22,914 bases of DNA from JAIBJN01 sp035461525 (GCA_035461525.1 DATHVD010000018.1:1-22914), one strand, 5' to 3'. Numbered from the stretch's first letter, positions 1 to 8,415 are shown. Notes: generated by a model not told the origin, from the sequence alone. Translations and numbers: made by a program.

Positions 1-1101
1 TCCGTCGTAGACGAAGCGGACGAAGTTCGGCGAGCCGACCATGTCGTGGTTGAGGTTGAGCGCGATGTCCTTGAGGTCGCGCTTCGCGAGGCTGTCGACG
101 TAGTGCTGCGACCCGATGAGGCCGTCCTCCTCGGCGCCCCAGAAGGCGAAGCGCACGCGGTAGACCGGCTCGATCCCGAGCTCGGCCATCTGCAGCGCCG
201 TCTCTAGGATCGGCGATGTGCCCGAGCCGTTGTCGTTGATGCCGGGGCCCTCCGCGACTGAGTCGAGGTGGGCGCCGGCAAGGACGACGCGGTCGCTCCG
301 GCCGCCGGTGGAGTCGGCGAGCACGTTCGCCGTCGCGGTCGTGACGACGGTCGCGTCGACGGCGACGCGCACCGTCACGTTCTGGCCGCCGGAGACCCGG
401 TCGTACAGCTCCTGCCCGACCGCGAAGGAGGTCCCGAGCACGGGGATGTCCATCTGCGGCGGGTCGAGCGTGCCGGCGATGACGCCGAGCCGGTCGTCGT
501 TCGGGTTGTCGTCCCCCTCGTTGAAGATGACGACGGCGACGGCGCCGGCGGCGTCGGCGTTCTCCGCCTTCTGCCGGAACGTGCACGTGCCGCGCTGCAC
601 GAGGGCGACGGCGCCCGCGGGGAAGCCCGCGAAGTCGGCCGCGGAGCAGCCGCTCGCCGACCCGCCCGGCGACGGGATCGTGATGCCGCCGGCGAGCGCC
701 AGCGGGGCCGTGAAGTCGCCCGCCCCGGAGTAGTCCATGGGCGAGTACTCGGCGGCGAGGCCTTCCGCATAGATCTTCGGGTCGGGCGAGACGCGCTCGA
801 AGGCGCTCGAGGAGAGGACGAACCGGTCGTACGTGAAGTCCTGGACGGTGACGTCGTAGCCGGCAGCGGCCAGAAGGCCGGCGACGTAGTCCACGGATGC
901 AGCGTAGCCGGGCGTGCCGGAGGCGCGCGTGCCTCCGTTGGCGTTGGCGATGGCCTGGAGCGCCTGTTCGTGCTCCATGAGACCGGCCACCGTGACCGCG
1001 TTGCGCAGGGCCGTCGTGTCAGGCCCCACCGCGGTCGAGCTGAGCGCCGGCAGCGCCAGCGCGATTACCGCTGCTGCGAGCAGCAGGAGTTTCCTCGGCA
1101 A
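1..1101 (-). CDS. M28-family secreted zinc aminopeptidase with PA domain (3' end beyond window)
   Basis: This is an exported metallopeptidase of the M28 family, expected to remove N-terminal residues from peptides outside the cell. 367 codons are visible and the C-terminus lies off the left edge. The N-terminus is a Sec-type signal (PRK, then a Leu/Ala-rich stretch to about residue 22). A protease-associated (PA) domain lies around residues 150-245, with the typical LVQRGTCTFRQKAENADAAG signature. The peptidase domain shows the zinc-site residues in order: GAHLDS (H278), INDNGSG (D290), WGAEEDG (E324/E325) and NHDMVGSPN (D353). The last His ligand would be outside the window. The TTG start was chosen because AGGGAG sits 6 nt upstream and the signal peptide follows at once. 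A possible extended -10 lies at 1179-1187. The family call is secure; substrate preference cannot be read. Confidence 0.93.
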   Translation of the reverse strand, partial: MPRKLLLLAAAVIALALPALSSTAVGPDTTALRNAVTVAGLMEHEQALQAIANANGGTRASGTPGYAASVDYVAGLLAAAGYDVTVQDFTYDRFVLSSSAFERVSPDPKIYAEGLAAEYSPMDYSGAGDFTAPLALAGGITIPSPGGSASGCSAADFAGFPAGAVALVQRGTCTFRQKAENADAAGAVAVVIFNEGDDNPNDDRLGVIAGTLDPPQMDIPVLGTSFAVGQELYDRVSGGQNVTVRVAVDATVVTTATANVLADSTGGRSDRVVLAGAHLDSVAEGPGINDNGSGTSPILETALQMAELGIEPVYRVRFAFWGAEEDGLIGSQHYVDSLAKRDLKDIALNLNHDMVGSPNFVRFVYDG

Positions 1102-1178
1102 GAGATGCTCCCTCTTGTGTCGCTTGACAGTGCTTTAGGGTCGAGCCTGACCCTGAGGCAGACCCCTTATCGCCGGCG

Positions 1179-1187
1179 ACGGTAGCA
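1179..1187 (-). promoter_or_regulatory. Candidate extended -10 for the M28 peptidase gene
   Basis: The minus strand reads TGCTACCGT, an extended -10 (TGnTANNNT), about 80 nt before the TTG start. The gene upstream of the LVIVD protein has TGCTACATT in the same role. No convincing -35 is visible. Between this box and the start, AGGGTC/GACCCT (1137-1142 and 1149-1154) forms a small 6-bp hairpin in the leader. Confidence 0.35.
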
Positions 1188-1249
1188 CACTGCGGCCGAG
1201 GGCGATCATGCGCCCGTTTGCGGCGCCTTCCAACGGCCCGGAACGACGG

Positions 1250-1273
1250 AGGGGCCGGCTCGCGCCGGCCCCT
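1250..1273 (-). terminator. GC-rich hairpin after the LVIVD gene
   Basis: A perfect 10-bp inverted repeat, AGGGGCCGGC and GCCGGCCCCT around a TCGC loop, lies 24 nt after the LVIVD stop codon and before the M28 leader. There is no U-tract, as is common in high-GC actinobacteria. A second, smaller repeat GCTCAC/GTGAGC sits at 1282-1295. Confidence 0.55.
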
Positions 1274-1296
1274 CGCGATCTGCTCACCTGTGAGCT

Positions 1297-3541
1297 CTAG
1301 GGATCCCGGAAGATCCAGAGGCCACTGTCGCGGTCGCTGGCCAGGATGTACGTCTGCCCGTCGTCGCCGACGAACGTCTGCACGCCCCAGAAGTCGTTCC
1401 CCTCCGGGTCGAGGTAGCCGCCGACCTCGACGAGCTCGCACGTGCTGTTGTCCTCCGGATCCGAGCACTGGATCTGGATCGCCCGCAGGCCCCCGGAGTA
1501 GTACGAGAGGTAGGCGAGCGACGGATCCTGCGGATCCACCGCGACCTCGTGCACCGAGAGGTCGCCGAAGCCGAACGCGAAGTCCGGATCGTGCGCCTCC
1601 GGGATGGCGTACGTGTCGAGCGGTTCGAGCGTCTCGGCGTCGATCAGCCAGACGTAGCCCCACCCGTCGAAGATGGAGCCGACCTCGATCTCCTCGCCGA
1701 TCGTCCCGATCGCGATGTCCTCGGGATAGGTCCACGGCGGGTCGAGCGGCTCGAGGCCGAACAGCCGGTGGAACGCCGCGTGCGTGGTGCAGACGGCGAC
1801 GATCTCGTCGACGAACGCACCCGAGGCCGCAGAACGGCGCCCCGCCCGCCGCCTCGCCGCTGTGGTGGTTGACGAAGAGGACAGCGTCCCAGCCGGCAAG
1901 GGCGGCCTCGTGCGCCTTCTCGCCCGGGAAGCACGCCGCCTCGGGCGCGCTCGGGTCGCCCACCGGGCCGCGCTGGAGGACGATGATCGTTTCCTCACCG
2001 GGCTCCAGCATGTCCAGGTACCCGGGGATGTCCTCGGGGCTCGGAATCGGATCCGAGTCTGGACAGCCGTATCCTCCGTACACGACCGGGCCGTTGAGCG
2101 TCAGGTCCGGAAGTATCGCCGGGGCCTGCCCTCCGGGGACGATCACCGAGGGATGGACGCCCGCGTGCGGGCCGGTCGTGATCTCGAACTCGTCCGTGCG
2201 GTAAGGGGCGAAATCCTCGTCCGTCCCGATGATGAACCGGTTGTCGATGGTCCACTCCGCCTGGTGGGCGTTGCCCTCGGGCGTGAGCGAGACCCCGAGC
2301 GACTCGAGGAGCTCGGGGTCGACCGCCGGGTACTCGAAGTCGGCGACGTAGACGGGATTCGCCGGATCGTCGACGTTCAGGATCGTCCAGCCGCCGTCCC
2401 AGTAGGACAGGAGCATGAGCCACTCGCCGTCGATCTGCTTCACGACCATGTCGTGCAGGAACGAGTCGGTGAGCCCGATCTCGGGCTGCGCGACGCTGAA
2501 GTCGTTCAGGTCGAGCTCGGCGATCAGCCGCGGCCGGTGCGGGTTCGTGATCTCCATGATGTCGACGTCAGGGAACTCCTCGTTGTCCGTCATGACGATG
2601 AAGGCCCGACCGTCTTCCGTCTGCCAGCCGAACACGCTGTGGATCGTGTTGACGTCCCCGATAAGCGCGCTGCGGTCGCCAAAGTGCTCGGAGAGCTTCT
2701 TCGGCTTCAGCGGGTTCGTCACGTCCCAAAGCGAGACGCCCCCCCTGAAGTTCGGCCCGCACGCCTCGTTGTTCATGAGCAGCACGTCACCGGTGAACCA
2801 CTTCGTGCTCAGCTCGATGACCTGCATCCCCTCGCCCGGCCTACTGTCCTGGCTGGAGGGAATGAAGTTCACCTCGCGCGGGTTGGACGGGTCGGAGATG
2901 TCGATGACCCAGGCTCCCGCGTCCGGTGAGTTCTGACCGCCCGCCTCCGAGTTCGCCGCGCAGTCCGGCTCGCCCCAGTTCGCGAGGAAGGCGTACTGCT
3001 CGTCCGGCGAGATGGCGACGTCGGCGACGAGGTCGGGCGTGTCGGTCACGTCCGCCACGCCGACGAGCTCGATCTTCCCGAACGCACCGTCTCCGAGCAG
3101 GTGCCCCTCGGGGTCGCCGTGCTGGTCGACCATCTCGCAGTCCGCGGCGACGTCGTCCTCGGCGCCGCTCGTGACCCTGTCGCGGCCGGGGCCGCACGTG
3201 ATTTTGTCGGGTCCGCCGCCGCCGAAGAGGTGGTCGTTGCCGGCGCCGCCCGAGAGCGTGTCTCTCCCGCTCCCACCGACGAGGACGTCGTTCCCGCCGT
3301 TGCCGTAGAGCTTGTCGGCCCCGGCGAGCCCATAGAGCTTGTCGGCGCCGCTGAGACCCTGGATCGTGTCGGCGCTCCCCGTCCCGATCAGGCGGTTCGC
3401 CGCCGACGTTCCGCTGATGGTGCGTGCGTCGGCGAGTGACCCAGACACGAGCACGGCAAGAAGCCCGAGCACCAGCAGCAACGGCGCCGGCCGCCGCGCT
3501 CTCCTCGGCGAGCGCACGGCCTGAAGACCGTCAGCTTGCAT
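1297..3541 (-). CDS. Exported RTX + LVIVD-propeller + PA-domain protein, one frame break
   Basis: This is a large exported protein of unknown function, about 747 residues once one frame break is allowed. Residues 1-39 are a signal peptide. Residues about 45-135 carry acidic glycine-rich RTX-type calcium-binding nonapeptides (for example GNGGNDVLVGGSGRDTLSGG). Next come LVIVD-type beta-propeller repeats marked by phrases such as WVIDISDPSNPRE, SLWDVTNPLKPKK and TILNVDDPANPVY. A PA-like insertion (CFPGEKAHEAALAGWDAVLF) lies near residue 555, and propeller sequence resumes to the end. The frame changes at 1825-1828: reading GGCCTCGGG with one C fewer restores FCGSGAFVDEI and joins the two halves. 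ATG 3541 has GGAGGAGGGG just upstream. The break may be a sequencing error or a real lesion. Family known, role not established. Confidence 0.85.
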
Positions 3542-3611
3542 TCCCCTCCTCCTTCGTAGCCTGTGACCCCTCCCGCCGCAAGGCAGGCTTCCCGGGGGTT
3601 TGGCGGCGCGA

Positions 3612-3620
3612 AATGTAGCA
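3612..3620 (-). promoter_or_regulatory. Candidate extended -10 of the RTX/LVIVD gene
   Basis: The minus strand reads TGCTACATT, an extended -10 followed by a leader of about 65 nt that ends in a strong Shine-Dalgarno (GGAGGAGGGG). It matches the TGCTACCGT box before the M28 gene. No -35 stands out. Confidence 0.4.
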
Positions 3621-3646
3621 CGCCCCAGGCTAGTTTCCTAGAGAGG

Positions 3647-4657
3647 CTAGAAGAGGCCCGTCCCGGTGGCCTCGGCGCCGACGTGCTCGCGTCCGAGCCG
3701 CGTGACGACCCGGCCGCGCGGCGTGCGCTGGATCAGGCCGAGCTGGAGCAGGTAGGGCTCGTAGACGTCCTCGATCGTGTCCGGCTCCTCGGCCAGGGCG
3801 ACCGCCAGGGTCGAGAGCCCGACGGGGCCGCCGTCGAACTTGTGCGCGATCGCCGCCAGGAGCTCGCGATCGGCCCGCTCGAGCCCGTAGCCGTCCACCT
3901 CGAGCAGGGTGAGCGCCTCGCGCGCGACCTTGAGGCTGACCGCCCCGTCGTGGCGGACCTCTGCGACGTCGCGAACGCGCCGGAGGATGCGGTTCGCGAC
4001 GCGCGGCGTTCCGCGCGCCCGGCGGGCGATCTCCTCGCTTGCCTCCCCCGCGATCTCGAGGTCGAGAATCCGGGCCGAACGGCGGACGATCCGCGCGAGC
4101 TCCTCCGGCTCGTAGTGCTCGAGCCGGTACGTCATGCCGAAGCGGTCCCTGAGCGGTGTCGTCAGGAGCCCGGTGCGGGTGGTCGCGCCGACCAGCGTAA
4201 ACGGCGGCAGGTCGAGGGTCAGGGTCCTGGCCGCCGGCCCCTGACCGACGATGATGTCGAGCCGGAAGTCCTCGAGCGCGGGGTAGAGGATCTCCTCGAC
4301 CGCGGGGTTCAGCCGGTGGATCTCGTCGACGAAGAGGACGTCGCGCTCCTCGAGCGAGGTCAGGATCGCGGCCATGTCCCCCTTGCGCTCGAGCGCGGGG
4401 CCCGCGACGCTCCTGAGGCCGACGCCCAGCTCCTCCCTCACGATGTAGGCCAGGCTCGTCTTCCCGAGCCCGGGCGGGCCGGCCAGAAGGACATGGTCGA
4501 GCGCCTCTCCCCTCCCCTTCGCGGCCTCGAGCGCGATCGCGAGCTGCTCCTTGACGCGCTCCTGGCCGACGAACTCCTCCAGGGAGCGCGGGCGAAGCGA
4601 GCCGTCGAGCTCCTCCTCGTCGGGCGCGAGGACGGCGGTGGTTACGCGCTCGCTCAC
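3647..4657 (-). CDS. ruvB: Holliday junction branch-migration helicase RuvB
   Basis: RuvB is the AAA+ motor that drives branch migration of Holliday junctions together with RuvA during recombinational repair. The product has 336 residues, normal for the family. Visible motifs are Walker A GPPGLGKT (60-67), Walker B LFVDEIHRL with D111-E112, the sensor region TLVGATTRTG (154-163), and the arginine-finger segment TPLRDRFG (167-174). The C-terminal winged-helix domain is complete (EDVYEPYLLQLGLIQRTPRGR). The GTG start was chosen because it overlaps the ruvA stop as GTGA and gives the family N-terminus. The open frame continues upstream, but only as a shadow inside ruvA. The yajC-secDF genes that often follow ruvB in actinobacteria are absent here. 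Confidence 0.97.
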   Translation of the reverse strand: MSERVTTAVLAPDEEELDGSLRPRSLEEFVGQERVKEQLAIALEAAKGRGEALDHVLLAGPPGLGKTSLAYIVREELGVGLRSVAGPALERKGDMAAILTSLEERDVLFVDEIHRLNPAVEEILYPALEDFRLDIIVGQGPAARTLTLDLPPFTLVGATTRTGLLTTPLRDRFGMTYRLEHYEPEELARIVRRSARILDLEIAGEASEEIARRARGTPRVANRILRRVRDVAEVRHDGAVSLKVAREALTLLEVDGYGLERADRELLAAIAHKFDGGPVGLSTLAVALAEEPDTIEDVYEPYLLQLGLIQRTPRGRVVTRLGREHVGAEATGTGLF

Positions 4658-5226
4658 GCCGCCCTCAGCGCTTGGCGGACGCGCTCGGCCGGCGGCAGGT
4701 TGGGGTCGGTCTCGGCGAGCCGCTGCTCGGCCTCGGCCGCGGTGTAGCCGAGCTCGACGAGGGCATCGCGCGCGACGACGTGCCCGTCGCCGGGGCCGAG
4801 GTGCGGCGCCTCGTCGACGGCGGCGAGCGGCGCGATGCGCTCCTTCAGCTCGAGCACGACGCGCTGCGCCGTCTTCTTGCCGATGCCGGGAATGGTCTGG
4901 AAGAGCGCGGAGTCCTCGCGGACGATCGCCCGGCGCAGCTCGCCCGGCGAGTAGCCGGAGACGATCGCGAGCGCGACCTTCGGGCCGACTCCCGAGACGG
5001 CGAGGAGCTGCTCGAAGAGCTCGCGCTCGGCCGCGTCGGCGAAGCCGTAGAGCTGGAGCGCGTCCTCGCGGACGTGGAGGTGCGTCTCGACGACGACCTC
5101 GTCGACGTCCTCGGCCTTGCGGATCGCGCTCGGGGTGGCGTGCACCCGGTAGCCGACGCCGCCCACGTCGAGGACGAGCCCGCCCGCATCCCGCGCGACC
5201 GGCTTCCCGCGCAGGCGCGCGATCAC
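4654..5226 (-). CDS. ruvA: Holliday junction-binding protein RuvA
   Basis: RuvA binds the four-way junction as a tetramer and loads RuvB. The product has 190 residues, the usual size. The N-terminal OB fold begins VIARLRGKPVARDAGGLVLD. Two helix-hairpin-helix motifs follow: LLAVSGVGPKVALAIVSG, and FQTIPGIGKKTAQRVVLELK with the canonical PGIGKKTA core. The C-terminal RuvB-binding domain (ARDALVELGYTAAEAEQRL) is intact. GTG 5226 overlaps the ruvC stop by 4 bp (GTGA), and its own stop overlaps the ruvB start in the same way. The three genes therefore form one translationally coupled operon in the order ruvC-ruvA-ruvB. Confidence 0.96.
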   Translation of the reverse strand: MIARLRGKPVARDAGGLVLDVGGVGYRVHATPSAIRKAEDVDEVVVETHLHVREDALQLYGFADAAERELFEQLLAVSGVGPKVALAIVSGYSPGELRRAIVREDSALFQTIPGIGKKTAQRVVLELKERIAPLAAVDEAPHLGPGDGHVVARDALVELGYTAAEAEQRLAETDPNLPPAERVRQALRAA

Positions 5227-5720
5227 CGGCGCCCTCCCGCGAGCGCGAGGAGCGGCGGGGCGAGCGCGTGGCAGATGGCGACGGCGAGCGCGTCGGCGGC
5301 GTGGTGGGGTCGCGGGATCTCGGGGAGGGCCAGGATCGAGCGAACCATGCGCTGTACCTGCGCCTTCTCGGCACGGCCGTAGCCGCAGACCGCCTGCTTC
5401 ACCGTCGCCGGTGGGTACTCGGCGCAGGGCACCGGCGCGGCCGCACAGGCGACGAGCGCCGCGCCCCGGGCCTGACCGACGGAGAGCGCGACGCGGGCGT
5501 CGGCGCCGACGTACGAGTCCTCGAGCACGACCGCGTCCGGCGCATGCCGCGCGATCAGTCCGGCGACCTCGTCGTGGATCCGCTTGAGGCGATTCTGCGG
5601 CGCATCCCGTGGCGACGTCTCCCACCACCCGTATTCGACCGCACGCAGGCGCCCGTCCGCTTGCTGGACGACGCCGAAACCGCACGCTGCAGTGCCCGGG
5701 TCGATGCCGAGGACCCTCAC
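5223..5720 (-). CDS. ruvC: Holliday junction resolvase RuvC
   Basis: RuvC is the endonuclease that cuts the Holliday junction symmetrically after RuvAB migration. The product has 165 residues. Catalytic acids of the RNase H-like fold are D7 (GIDPGT), E67 (VVLEDSYV) and D143 in HHAADALAVA. The position of E. coli D138 is His140, as in the Thermus-type enzymes. The GTG start has a TAACCT box ending 6 nt upstream (5727-5732) and no Shine-Dalgarno, so the ruvCAB message is probably leaderless. Overlap with ruvA is GTGA. In many actinobacteria yebC directly precedes ruvC; here a decayed small gene separates them. Confidence 0.95.
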   Translation of the reverse strand: MRVLGIDPGTAACGFGVVQQADGRLRAVEYGWWETSPRDAPQNRLKRIHDEVAGLIARHAPDAVVLEDSYVGADARVALSVGQARGAALVACAAAPVPCAEYPPATVKQAVCGYGRAEKAQVQRMVRSILALPEIPRPHHAADALAVAICHALAPPLLALAGGRR

Positions 5721-5726
5721 GCAGCG

Positions 5727-5732
5727 AGGTTA
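5727..5732 (-). promoter_or_regulatory. Leaderless-type -10 of ruvCAB
   Basis: The minus strand reads TAACCT, then 6 nt, then the ruvC GTG. Transcription would begin at or next to the start codon. No -35 match is visible at 16-18 bp spacing. Confidence 0.4.
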
Positions 5733-5772
5733 GGCGTCGGGCCGGACGTTCCTGCCCGCCCCCGGCAGGGCG

Positions 5773-5997
5773 TCAGGAGAGCAGGTTCGGCTTGACGCCG
5801 GGATTGGCCGAGCACCACTCCCGGACGTGCACGAGGTCCTTCGCCCGCGCCTGCGCGTCCGTGCGGCGCCTCGGGCGACCAGAGCGCCCGCTCCTCGAAC
5901 CGTCTCGTGCGTGCGCAGCTCGCTCGGACAGCCCCTGGCGCTGCAGGTAGGCCCGAAGGGGCTCGACCGCGGTCGGGTCGCTGATCTCGATGAGCAT
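5773..5997 (-). pseudogene. Small conserved-looking protein gene with three apparent +1 frame breaks
   Basis: The 326-bp gap between yebC and ruvC holds a short gene-like stretch. The ATG frame begins MLIEISDPTAVEPLRAYLQR and ends HVREWCSANPGVKPNLLS, both with the high third-position GC of real genes. The middle of that frame has poor codon use. High-GC3 sequence there moves to a second frame (CPSELRTHETV) and then a third (EERALWSPEAP) before returning. Removing one base near 5932-5935 (a run of four), 5898-5899 and about 5864 would give one 73-residue protein. I cannot name the family. It is either a decayed gene or a read-error cluster. Nothing else is seen in this gap. Confidence 0.45.
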
Positions 5998-6046
5998 GGC
6001 CGCGTGTGCCTTATCGGCCGCGGCCTGGGAAACACGTGAGCGGCCC

Positions 6047-6805
6047 TCAGGCCGCGACCTCCTCGAGCATCCCTTCCGGGATGTCGAAGTTCGCGTGCAC
6101 GGCCTGCACGTCGTCGCTGTCCTCGAGGGCGTCCATGAGCCGCAGGAGCTTCTTCGCCGTCGCCTCGTCCTCGACCGCGACCGTCGTCTTCGCCAGCATC
6201 GTCAGCTCCGCCGACTCGTACGCGACGCCGGCGCCCTCGAGCGCGGCGCGGACGGCGGCGAGGTCGTCGGGTGCGGACGTCACCTGGTAGCTCGAGCCGT
6301 CGAGCTCGACGTCCTCGGCGCCGCCGTCGGCCGCCGCGAGCATGAGGTCGTCCTCGTCCACCCCTCCGGCCGGCACGAGCACGACGCCCTTGCGCTCGAA
6401 GAGCCACGCCACGGAGCCGCTCGTGCCGAGATTCCCGTCGTTCCTGGCGAAGATGTGCCGCACCTCCGCAGCCGTTCGGTTTCGGTTGTCGGTCAGAACC
6501 TCGACGTAGACGGCGACGCCGCCCGGCCCGTAGCCCTCGTAAGTGACGGTCTCGAAGGCCTCGGCGGCGTCGGCGGTCGCCCCGGCCCCGCGGGCGACCG
6601 CGCGCTCGATGTTGTCCTTCGGCATCGAGCTGTCGCGGGCCTTCTGGATCGCGGCCGCGAGCGTCGCGTTCGCATCCGGGTCGGGCCCGCCCTCCCGCGC
6701 GGCGACGATGATCGCGCGCGAGAGCTTGGAGAAGAGCTTGCCACGCTTCGCGTCGGCGGCGCCCTTCTTGTGCTTGATGCTCGACCACTTGCTATGCCCG
6801 GACAT
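6047..6805 (-). CDS. yebC: YebC/PmpR family protein
   Basis: This is a cytoplasmic YebC/PmpR-family protein, 252 residues, full length. Members are described as DNA-binding regulators, including regulation near ruvC, and more recently as factors that help ribosomes through stalling motifs. The N-terminal signature MSGHSKWSSIKHKKGAADAK is classic, followed by KDNIERAVARG and the middle-domain motif TYEGYGPGGVAVYVEVLTDN. The C-terminal part includes AVHANFDIPEGML. The ATG lies inside the 3' end of pdxT (14-bp overlap), so it is probably co-transcribed with pdxT. The order pdxT-yebC-ruvC is a known actinobacterial arrangement. Confidence 0.96.
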   Translation of the reverse strand: MSGHSKWSSIKHKKGAADAKRGKLFSKLSRAIIVAAREGGPDPDANATLAAAIQKARDSSMPKDNIERAVARGAGATADAAEAFETVTYEGYGPGGVAVYVEVLTDNRNRTAAEVRHIFARNDGNLGTSGSVAWLFERKGVVLVPAGGVDEDDLMLAAADGGAEDVELDGSSYQVTSAPDDLAAVRAALEGAGVAYESAELTMLAKTTVAVEDEATAKKLLRLMDALEDSDDVQAVHANFDIPEGMLEEVAA

Positions 6806-7364
6806 GCCCTGCCTCCCGCGTCAGCTCCAGGAACCGCTCGTGCACCCGCGTGTCGGCGGTCAGCTCGGGGTGGAAGCTGGCGGCGAGGATGCGCCCCTCC
6901 TGGACGAGGACGGGCTCGCCGCGCAGCCGCCCGAGCACCTCGACGTCCGGCCCGAGCTCGCGGATCCGAGGAGCACGGATGAAGATCCCGCGCAGCGGCG
7001 CCTCGCCGTCGCCGAGGTCGAGGTCGACGTCCTCCTCGAAGCTCGCCACCTGGCGCCCCCAGGCGTTGCGCTCGACCGCGACGTCGAGGAGGCCGAGGTG
7101 GTCGCGGCCCAGGATGATCATGCCGGCGCACGTCCCGAAGATCGCCCCGCGAAAGCCGGCGACGCCCTCCTCGAGCCCGGAGATGCGGATGAGGCGGCGG
7201 ATCGCCGTCGACTCCCCTCCGGGGAGCACGAGGCCGTCGAGACCGTCGAGCTGATCGGGCCTGCGGACCTCGACCACGTCGCCGCCGAGCCGCCGCAACA
7301 TCGCGGCGTGCTCGCGGAAGTCTCCCTGGGCCGCCAGGACACCGATGCGAAGCGAGCCGCTCAT
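6792..7364 (-). CDS. pdxT: Pyridoxal 5'-phosphate synthase glutaminase subunit PdxT
   Basis: PdxT hydrolyses glutamine and passes ammonia to PdxS in the DXP-independent vitamin B6 pathway. The product has 190 residues. The class I glutaminase triad is visible: C79 in FGTCAGMI, and H165 with E167 in SFHPEL. The oxyanion and binding motif LPGGEST is at residues 47-53. The chosen ATG begins MSGSLRIGVLAAQGD, the family N-terminus; an earlier in-frame start at 7421 would add unrelated residues. A TAAAGT box sits 11 nt before the ATG (7376-7381), leaving room for only a few leader bases although GGAG touches the start codon. pdxS lies 153 bp upstream on the same strand. Confidence 0.96.
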   Translation of the reverse strand: MSGSLRIGVLAAQGDFREHAAMLRRLGGDVVEVRRPDQLDGLDGLVLPGGESTAIRRLIRISGLEEGVAGFRGAIFGTCAGMIILGRDHLGLLDVAVERNAWGRQVASFEEDVDLDLGDGEAPLRGIFIRAPRIRELGPDVEVLGRLRGEPVLVQEGRILAASFHPELTADTRVHERFLELTREAGHVRA

Positions 7365-7375
7365 CTCCAGGTGAG

Positions 7376-7381
7376 ACTTTA
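7376..7381 (-). promoter_or_regulatory. Candidate -10 before pdxT
   Basis: The minus strand reads TAAAGT, 11 nt before the pdxT ATG. Just upstream, GGGGCC/GGCCCC (7387-7401) forms a 6-bp hairpin that could instead attenuate or end transcripts from pdxS. The two signals suggest that pdxT-yebC has partly independent expression. Confidence 0.3.
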
Positions 7382-7517
7382 CCCCCGGGGCCTTCGGCCC
7401 CTCGCCCCCTGGCTCGAGCATATGCGCGAAAACGTCATGCGTGTGTGACGCGGCCGTGCCGGCTTTCGGGCAAGCGCGCCGATTCTCCGCGTGGCTTCGG
7501 GCTCGCCGGCGGGCCGG

Positions 7518-8402
7518 TTACCAGCCGCGGGACTCGAGGAGCTCTTCGGGCGCGAGGGCGGCTGCTTCGAGGCCGCGCATGGGCTCGCCCAGCCCCGTCG
7601 AGATGCGTGCGAGGATCTCGGGGTCGGCGAAGTGCGTCGTCGCCTCGACGATCGCCTTCGCACGCGGAAGCGGATCGGCCGACTTGAAGATCCCCGAGCC
7701 GACGAAGACGCCGTCGGCGCCGAGCTGCATGCAGAGGGCCGCGTCGGCGGGCGTCGCGATCCCGCCGGCGGTGAAGGTCACGACCGGGAGCCGGCCGTTC
7801 TCGGCCACCCAGCGCACGAGCTCGAGCGGCGCCCCGAGCTCCTTGGCCTCGGTGTAGAGCTCCTCGGCGGCGAGCGTCTGCAGCCGGCGGATGTTCCCGA
7901 AGACCGAGCGCATGTGGCGTACCGCGTTGACGATGTCCCCGGTTCCGGCCTCGCCCTTGGTCCGGATCATGGCGGCGCCCTCGGAAAGCCGGCGCAGCGC
8001 CTCGCCCAGGTTCCTGCAGCCGCACACGAACGGCACCCGGAACCCCCACTTGTCGATGTGGTGCGCTTCGTCCGCCGGCGTCAGGACCTCGCTCTCGTCG
8101 ATGTAGTCGACCTCGAGCGCCTCCAGGATCTGAGCCTCGACGAAGTGGCCGATCCGAGCCTTGGCCATGACCGGGATGGTCACCGCCTCCTGGATCTCCC
8201 GGATCTTCGTCGGATCCGCCATCCGTGCGACGCCGCCCTCGGCCCTGATGTCCGCGGGGACACGCTCGAGCGCCATCACCGCGACGGCGCCCGACTCCTC
8301 GGCGATCCGCGCCTGCTCGGCCGTCGTCACATCCATGATCACCCCGCCCTTCAGCATCTCGGCGAGGCCGCCCTTCACGCGCATGGTTCCGATCTCTGCC
8401 AT
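7518..8402 (-). CDS. pdxS: Pyridoxal 5'-phosphate synthase subunit PdxS
   Basis: PdxS condenses ribose 5-phosphate, glyceraldehyde 3-phosphate and ammonia into pyridoxal 5'-phosphate as a dodecameric TIM barrel. The product has 294 residues, typical of the family. Residues matching the studied enzymes are D24 (VIMDV), K81 (VMAKARIGH), the first Schiff-base lysine, and K149 (MIRTKGEAGTG), the second. The phosphate-binding FVGSGIFKS motif is near the C-terminus. The ATG is preceded at 7 nt by TAGAAT (8410-8415), with no Shine-Dalgarno, pointing to a leaderless message. pdxT follows on the same strand. Confidence 0.98.
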   Translation of the reverse strand: MAEIGTMRVKGGLAEMLKGGVIMDVTTAEQARIAEESGAVAVMALERVPADIRAEGGVARMADPTKIREIQEAVTIPVMAKARIGHFVEAQILEALEVDYIDESEVLTPADEAHHIDKWGFRVPFVCGCRNLGEALRRLSEGAAMIRTKGEAGTGDIVNAVRHMRSVFGNIRRLQTLAAEELYTEAKELGAPLELVRWVAENGRLPVVTFTAGGIATPADAALCMQLGADGVFVGSGIFKSADPLPRAKAIVEATTHFADPEILARISTGLGEPMRGLEAAALAPEELLESRGW

Positions 8403-8409
8403 CGCGCTG

Positions 8410-8415
8410 ATTCTA
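8410..8415 (-). promoter_or_regulatory. Leaderless-type -10 of pdxS
   Basis: The minus strand reads TAGAAT, then exactly 7 nt (CAGCGCG), then the pdxS ATG. It fits the 50-bp gap after the methyltransferase/reductase gene. This is the best match to TATAAT among the leaderless boxes here. Confidence 0.5.

Noticed and set aside
3200..3420. Tandem-repeat-like GC-rich DNA
   Set aside because: The periodicity is explained by the coding of RTX nonapeptides, not by a DNA repeat array.
1019..3541. A single long minus-strand open frame through the M28 start and the RTX/LVIVD gene
   Set aside because: Beyond 1825 its sequence turns into Arg/Pro-rich shadow text, while the true propeller sequence continues in another frame to a stop at 1297. 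The end of the open frame is an artefact of GC-rich DNA.
3558..3608. Pseudoknot-like pairing in the RTX/LVIVD leader (CGCCGC/GCGGCG interleaved with AGCCTG/CAGGCT)
   Set aside because: The best -10 box would start transcription inside the first strand, and six-base GC-rich pairings are expected by chance here. Without covariation it is not a supportable RNA.
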